DNA from: Nocardioides flavescens
GTDB lineage: Bacteria > Actinomycetota > Actinomycetes > Propionibacteriales > Nocardioidaceae
NCBI RefSeq assembly: GCF_009823805.1
Contig: NZ_WUEK01000014.1
Location: forward strand, 1-45,405
Direction: 5' to 3'
DNA length: 45,405 nt
The notes under the pieces were generated by a model. It searched no databases. It was not told where the DNA came from and was given only the letters and a program-made list of their open reading frames with translations. The translations under genes and the position numbers were made by a program. Below are positions 41,783 to 45,405 of this stretch, in pieces; the stretch's first letter is position 1; the number at the start of each line of letters is the position of its first letter.

Positions 41783-44700
41783 GCGAGCTGTTCGACGACG
41801 ACCCGCGGGCCACCGGGCCCGCCGACCCGGGGCCCTCGCGGCGCTCACGGGCGCTGGTCATCACCGCCATCGTCCTGGTGCTGGCCTTCTTCGGCCTCAC
41901 GACGTTCGCCAACTTCTGGACGAACGTGCTGTGGTACCGCGACATCGGCTTCTCCGGCGTCTACAGCCGGCTGCTCTGGACGCGCATCGGGCTCTTCGCG
42001 GTCTTCGGGCTGCTCATGGCCGTCGTGGTGGCCGTGAGCATGGTGGTGGCCTTCCGCACGCGGCCGCTGTTCCACCCGCCCTCGCAGGACCAGAGCGGCC
42101 TCGACCGCTACCGCCAGGCCGTGACGCCGATCCGCACCTGGCTGGTCGTGGGCCTCGCCGGGCTGTTCGGCATCTTCGCCGGCACCTCCGGGGCGGGGGA
42201 GTGGCGCACGTACATGCTGTGGCGCAACGGCGTGCCCTTCGAGCGCGACGACGCCTACTTCGGCAAGGACATCGGCTTCTTCGTCTTCGACCTGCCCTGG
42301 TACCACTACCTCGTCGACTTCGTGATGGCCGCCGCGGTCGTCGCGCTGCTCGCCGCCGCGGTCGTGCACTACCTCTACGGCGGGATCCGGCTGCAGCAGC
42401 CGACCGACCGCCTGTCCGGCGCGGCGCAGGCGCAGCTCTCGCTGCTCCTCGGCGTCTTCGTGCTCGCCAAGGCCGTCGACTACTGGCTCGACCGCTACGA
42501 CCTCGCGAGCCGCTCCGGCTCGCGGCTGACGGGCATCACCTACACCGCCGACAACGCGATCCTCCCGGCCAAGGCGATCCTCATGGGCATCGCGCTCATC
42601 TGCGCCGTGCTGTTCTTCGTCAACGTCTGGCGCCGCACCTGGCTGCTGCCGTCGATGGGGCTCGCGCTGCTCGTCGTCTCCGCGATCCTGCTGGGCCTGG
42701 TGTGGCCCGGCATCGTGCAGCAGTTCCAGGTCCGCCCGAGCGAGGCGGACAAGGAGGCGCCCTACATCGAGAAGCACATCGCGGCCACGCGCGCGGCGTA
42801 CGACATCGACACGGTGGAGGAGTACGAGCTACCCGCCGCCGGCACTCCCGCGACCGCCGTCGACGCGGCCACCGACCCGAGCGTCGCCTCGGTGCCGCTG
42901 GTCGACCCGCAGCTGGTGCGCCGCGCCTTCGAGCAGAACCAGCAGGTGCGCGGCTACTACTCCGTGGCCGACGTCCTCGACGTCGACCACTACGAGATCA
43001 ACGGCGTCGACCGGGCGCTCGTGCTCGGCGTGCGCGAACTGGACCAGGACGCGCTCAGCAGCGAGGTGCGCAACTGGCTCAACCTGCACACCGTCTACAC
43101 CCACGGCAACGACGTGATCGCGGCGTACGCCAACCAGCGTGACGCCGAGAACGCTCAGCTCGAGGCCAGTGGTGACGGGAACATCGACAACACCCAGTGG
43201 GCGCAGGGCAACCAGGTCGGACAGGACGACCTGGCGCAGGCCCTCGGTGGCTACGAGGACCGGGTGTACTTCGGCGAGAACAGCCCGAACTACTCCGTGG
43301 TCGGGAAGGCCTCCGAGGACGCGCCGAGCGTCGAGCTGGACCTGCAGCGCGCAACCGGCCCGAACGACGGTTCGACGGACGATTCGGATGCGACCAACGA
43401 GGCAGAGACGACCTACGACGGGGCGGGCGGAGTGCCGGTCGGCTCGACGTTCCGGCAGCTGCTCTACGCGATCAAGTTCGGCAGCACGAACTTCCTGCTC
43501 TCCCAGCGCGTCAACGCCAACTCCGAGGTCATCTACGAGCGCAACCCGGCCGACCGCGTCCGCAAGGTCGCGCCCTGGCTGACGCTGGACGACGACATCT
43601 ACCCGGCAATCATCGACAACCGCATCCAGTGGATCGTCGACGGCTACACGACCACCGACCGGTTCCCCGGCTCGGAGCGCGAGTCCTTCGAGCGGATGAC
43701 CGACGACACGCTGCAGGACCAGACCGGGCTGCGCACGCTCCCGACCGACGAGATCAACTACATGCGCAACTCGGTCAAGGCGACGGTCGACGCCTACGAC
43801 GGCACGGTCACGCTCTACGGCTGGGACGAGCAGGACCCGATCCTGCGCGCCTGGGCAGCGGCGTTCCCCGGCACCGTGAAGCCGAAGTCTGACATCCCCG
43901 AGTCGCTGCTCGACCACCTGCGCTACCCCGAGGACATGTTCAAGGTGCAGCGCTACCAGTTCGCGCGCTACCACGTCACCGATCCCAACGCGTGGTTCCA
44001 GGACAACAACCGGTGGGAGGTCCCGGACGACCCGAACGGCGCCAACACCCTGCAGCCGCCGTACCGGATGTTCGTGACGCAGCCGTCCGGGCTGGTTCCG
44101 GACAATGCGACGGCTGAGGAGGCCGAGGTGCCGGACGGGCAGACCTGGTCGATGACCTCGACGTTCGTGCCCTACAAGCGCAACAACCTCGCGGCGTTCG
44201 TCTCGGTCGACTCCGACGCGACCTCCGACACCTACGGTCAGATCCGGGTCATCGACGTCATCGACGAGCAGCAGCAGGGCCCGGGTCAGGTGTCCAACAA
44301 CCTGCGCTCCGACCCGACCGTCGCGGACGAGCTCGCGCAGTTCAACCGCTCCGGCAGCGCGCCGATCTACGGCAACCTGCTCACGCTGCCCGTCGGCGAC
44401 GAGCTGATGTACGTCGAGCCGGTCTACGCTGCACGCGACACGACGAGCGACGCCAACTTCCCGATCCTGCGCTACGTCCTCGTCTCCTACCGCGGGGGCG
44501 TCGGGATCGACACGACGTTGAGTGGTGCGCTGCAGCGGGCCCAGAACAACGCGCCGACGAACGGCGTCAGCACCGGCGGCGACACCGGCAGCGAGACCCC
44601 GACGCCGTCGGCGGAGCCGAGCCCCAGCGACGAGCCGACCCCCTCGGACGAGCCGACGGTCACGCCCGGCAGCACGGTGGCCGAGCTGCTCTCGCAGGCC

Positions 44701-44904
44701 GAGCAGCAGTTCCAGCTCGCCCAGCAGGCACTCGAGTCCGGCGACCTCGCGGAGTACCAGAGCCGCAACGACCAGGCCCGCGACCTGATCTCGCAGGCCA
44801 TCGCCCTGGAGGACGACAGCGCCTCCGGGACGGGCTCGGGATCCGGCTCGGGTTCTGGTGCCGGGTCGGCCTCGCCGGCGCCGTCGCCGACGCCCGCCCA
44901 GTGA
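41779..44904 (+). CDS. UPF0182 family large membrane protein
   Basis: The 1041-residue protein has about seven N-terminal membrane segments (within residues 28-320) and a large extracytoplasmic region with Y-R-D-I-G-F, D-I-G-F-F-V-F-D-L-P-W-Y and Q-F-x-V-x-P-S-E family features. The last 130 residues are a Thr/Pro/Glu/Ser-rich stretch, a Gln-rich helical segment (L-L-S-Q-A-E-Q-Q-F) and a G-S-G-S-G-S tail. UPF0182 proteins are conserved and uncharacterised in actinobacteria (Rv3193c is the recalled homologue). The ATG overlaps the upstream stop by 4 nt. A strong terminator follows the stop, ending the operon. Confidence 0.88.
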   Translation: MSELFDDDPRATGPADPGPSRRSRALVITAIVLVLAFFGLTTFANFWTNVLWYRDIGFSGVYSRLLWTRIGLFAVFGLLMAVVVAVSMVVAFRTRPLFHPPSQDQSGLDRYRQAVTPIRTWLVVGLAGLFGIFAGTSGAGEWRTYMLWRNGVPFERDDAYFGKDIGFFVFDLPWYHYLVDFVMAAAVVALLAAAVVHYLYGGIRLQQPTDRLSGAAQAQLSLLLGVFVLAKAVDYWLDRYDLASRSGSRLTGITYTADNAILPAKAILMGIALICAVLFFVNVWRRTWLLPSMGLALLVVSAILLGLVWPGIVQQFQVRPSEADKEAPYIEKHIAATRAAYDIDTVEEYELPAAGTPATAVDAATDPSVASVPLVDPQLVRRAFEQNQQVRGYYSVADVLDVDHYEINGVDRALVLGVRELDQDALSSEVRNWLNLHTVYTHGNDVIAAYANQRDAENAQLEASGDGNIDNTQWAQGNQVGQDDLAQALGGYEDRVYFGENSPNYSVVGKASEDAPSVELDLQRATGPNDGSTDDSDATNEAETTYDGAGGVPVGSTFRQLLYAIKFGSTNFLLSQRVNANSEVIYERNPADRVRKVAPWLTLDDDIYPAIIDNRIQWIVDGYTTTDRFPGSERESFERMTDDTLQDQTGLRTLPTDEINYMRNSVKATVDAYDGTVTLYGWDEQDPILRAWAAAFPGTVKPKSDIPESLLDHLRYPEDMFKVQRYQFARYHVTDPNAWFQDNNRWEVPDDPNGANTLQPPYRMFVTQPSGLVPDNATAEEAEVPDGQTWSMTSTFVPYKRNNLAAFVSVDSDATSDTYGQIRVIDVIDEQQQGPGQVSNNLRSDPTVADELAQFNRSGSAPIYGNLLTLPVGDELMYVEPVYAARDTTSDANFPILRYVLVSYRGGVGIDTTLSGALQRAQNNAPTNGVSTGGDTGSETPTPSAEPSPSDEPTPSDEPTVTPGSTVAELLSQAEQQFQLAQQALESGDLAEYQSRNDQARDLISQAIALEDDSASGTGSGSGSGSGAGSASPAPSPTPAQ

Positions 44905-44924
44905 CGTGAGGCAGTGACGTGACG

Positions 44925-44966
44925 CCGGTGGGGCAGGCCCGATTTGGGTTCGGGCCGCCCCACCGG
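44925..44966 (+). terminator. Strong hairpin terminator after the UPF0182 gene
   Basis: CCGGTGGGGC at 44925-44934 and GGCCCG at 44936-44941 pair with CGGGCC and GCCCCACCGG at 44951-44966, giving 16 pairs with a single bulged A and a 9-nt loop. It lies 20 nt after the stop and before the tRNA gene. Confidence 0.8.
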
Positions 44967-44984
44967 TAACGTTCTGTTCACCGA

Positions 44985-45058
44985 CGCGGGGTGGAGCAGC
45001 TCGGTAGCTCGCTGGGCTCATAACCCAGAGGTCGCAGGTTCAAATCCTGCCCCCGCTA
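44985..45058 (+). tRNA. Initiator tRNA-fMet (CAT)
   Basis: The 74-nt cloverleaf has acceptor 5' CGCGGGG and 3' CCCCGCT with an unpaired 1:72 position, and an anticodon stem with three G:C pairs next to the loop (GGG-CTCATAA-CCC). Both features mark an initiator tRNA. The anticodon CAT is at 45019-45021 and the T-loop TTCAAAT is intact. The CCA end is not encoded. TAACGT (44967-44972) 12 nt upstream is a possible -10. Confidence 0.93.
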
Positions 45059-45085
45059 CACATGTGATGTCTCAGGACATCGGCG

Positions 45086-45117
45086 ACACCTGGACCTGCG
45101 GTTGCAGGTCCGGGTGT
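45086..45117. terminator. Bidirectional hairpin after tRNA-fMet and the transposase gene
   Basis: ACACCTGGACCTGC (45086-45099) pairs with GCAGGTCCGGGTGT (45104-45117) around a GGTT loop, giving 14 pairs with one G-T. It is followed on the plus strand by TGTTCATTT. It can end both the tRNA transcript and, read on the minus strand, that of the transposase. Confidence 0.7.
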
Positions 45118-45120
45118 TGT

Positions 45121-45405
45121 TCATTTCGGGGTTGTTCGGGTGGGTCCTTTGGGTGCTCCGGTGGGTTGGTAGTCGCGTGTGGGGTCGAGGGTGAGCTCGC
45201 GGAGGAGTTCGCCGGTGGCGGCGTTGACGACTCTGATCTCTAGGTCGGCGACGAGCAGGATGACGCGGGTTCGGGCGTGGGTCCGGCCGATGCCGATGTG
45301 GTGGAGCCGGCCGTTGTGGCGCAGGGTGACGCAGCCAGATGCGTCGATGGTGTCGTGGCGTACCCGGGCGTGGGTGTCTGAGCTGCGGTCGGCGCCGGGG
45401 GCGGC
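45121..45405 (-). CDS. IS481-family transposase, C-terminal fragment
   Basis: Ninety-four codons and the stop (TGA, 45121-45123) are visible; the rest lies beyond the window. The segment C-V-T-L-R-H-N-G-R-L-H-H-I-G-I-G-R-T-H-A followed by T-R-V-I-L-L-V and N-A-A-T-G-E-L-L-R-E-L and D-P-T-R-D-Y-Q-P-T-G is the conserved C-terminal tail of actinobacterial IS481-type rve transposases. The catalytic D-D-E part is not in view, so activity cannot be judged. Confidence 0.8.
   Translation of the reverse strand, partial: AAPGADRSSDTHARVRHDTIDASGCVTLRHNGRLHHIGIGRTHARTRVILLVADLEIRVVNAATGELLRELTLDPTRDYQPTGAPKGPTRTTPK

Larger units (their letters stand above)
45063..45405 (-). mobile_element. IS481-like insertion sequence, cut off by the right edge
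   Basis: The 3' end of an IS481-type transposase (45121-45405, minus strand) runs off the window. Outside it, TGTGATGTCTCAGGACATC (45063-45081) begins with TGT and looks like the terminal inverted repeat of such an element. The junction would lie 4 nt after the tRNA-fMet gene. The other end and target duplication are outside the window, so the boundary is tentative. Confidence 0.55.

Overview
The window is high-GC actinobacterial chromosome and most resembles the Nocardioidaceae (Nocardioides-like). The reasons are the GC-saturated third codon positions, many GTG starts, adnAB, whiB7 and mycoredoxin, a PPA1309-family protein, and dispersed palindromic repeats built on TGGTTTCGAGAC...CTCCTCAACCA. 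These are judgements from reading; no database search was run.

Left part (1-19,050), mostly accessory or metabolic. A four-gene block holds a CaiB/BaiF CoA-transferase, a cyanurate/barbiturate-type ring-opening amidohydrolase, a fused AccD-AccA carboxyltransferase and a UTRA regulator. Next come a MocR regulator divergent from a DJ-1/PfpI protein, a metallophosphoesterase and two MFS exporters. A minus-strand run encodes prfC, an ABC-F ATPase and a GNAT acetyltransferase. A repeat-dense non-coding patch (14.38-14.74 kb) follows, then a Nudix protein, two RibD-C/DHFR-like reductases, a cytidine-deaminase-fold enzyme, a secreted trypsin-like protease, an alkyltransferase-like protein and a PlsC acyltransferase.

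Middle and right part (19-45 kb). The order adnA-adnB-...-nudC-mycoredoxin-uvrD2-whiB7-...-DUF2342 protein-...-PDZ/Lon protease-UPF0182 follows the arrangement I recall around Rv3193c-Rv3204 of Mycobacterium tuberculosis. It is interrupted here by a flavin monooxygenase, deoD and a Zur-box-preceded aztD-like lipoprotein. The whiB7 leader shows a promoter, a 62-codon upstream ORF and a strong attenuator. After whiB7 come small zinc-ribbon or basic proteins and an orphan TOMM-cyclodehydratase-like protein. The right edge has an initiator tRNA gene, a hairpin and the 3' end of an IS481-type transposase.

Regulation. At many genes a TAnnnT hexamer lies exactly 6 or 7 nt before the start codon, which implies widespread leaderless transcription. 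This was used to choose several starts. Other regulatory sequences are two Zur-like palindromes, four 11-bp direct repeats before an MFS gene, and a helically phased array of TGTGGAC motifs before a PHP-domain gene.
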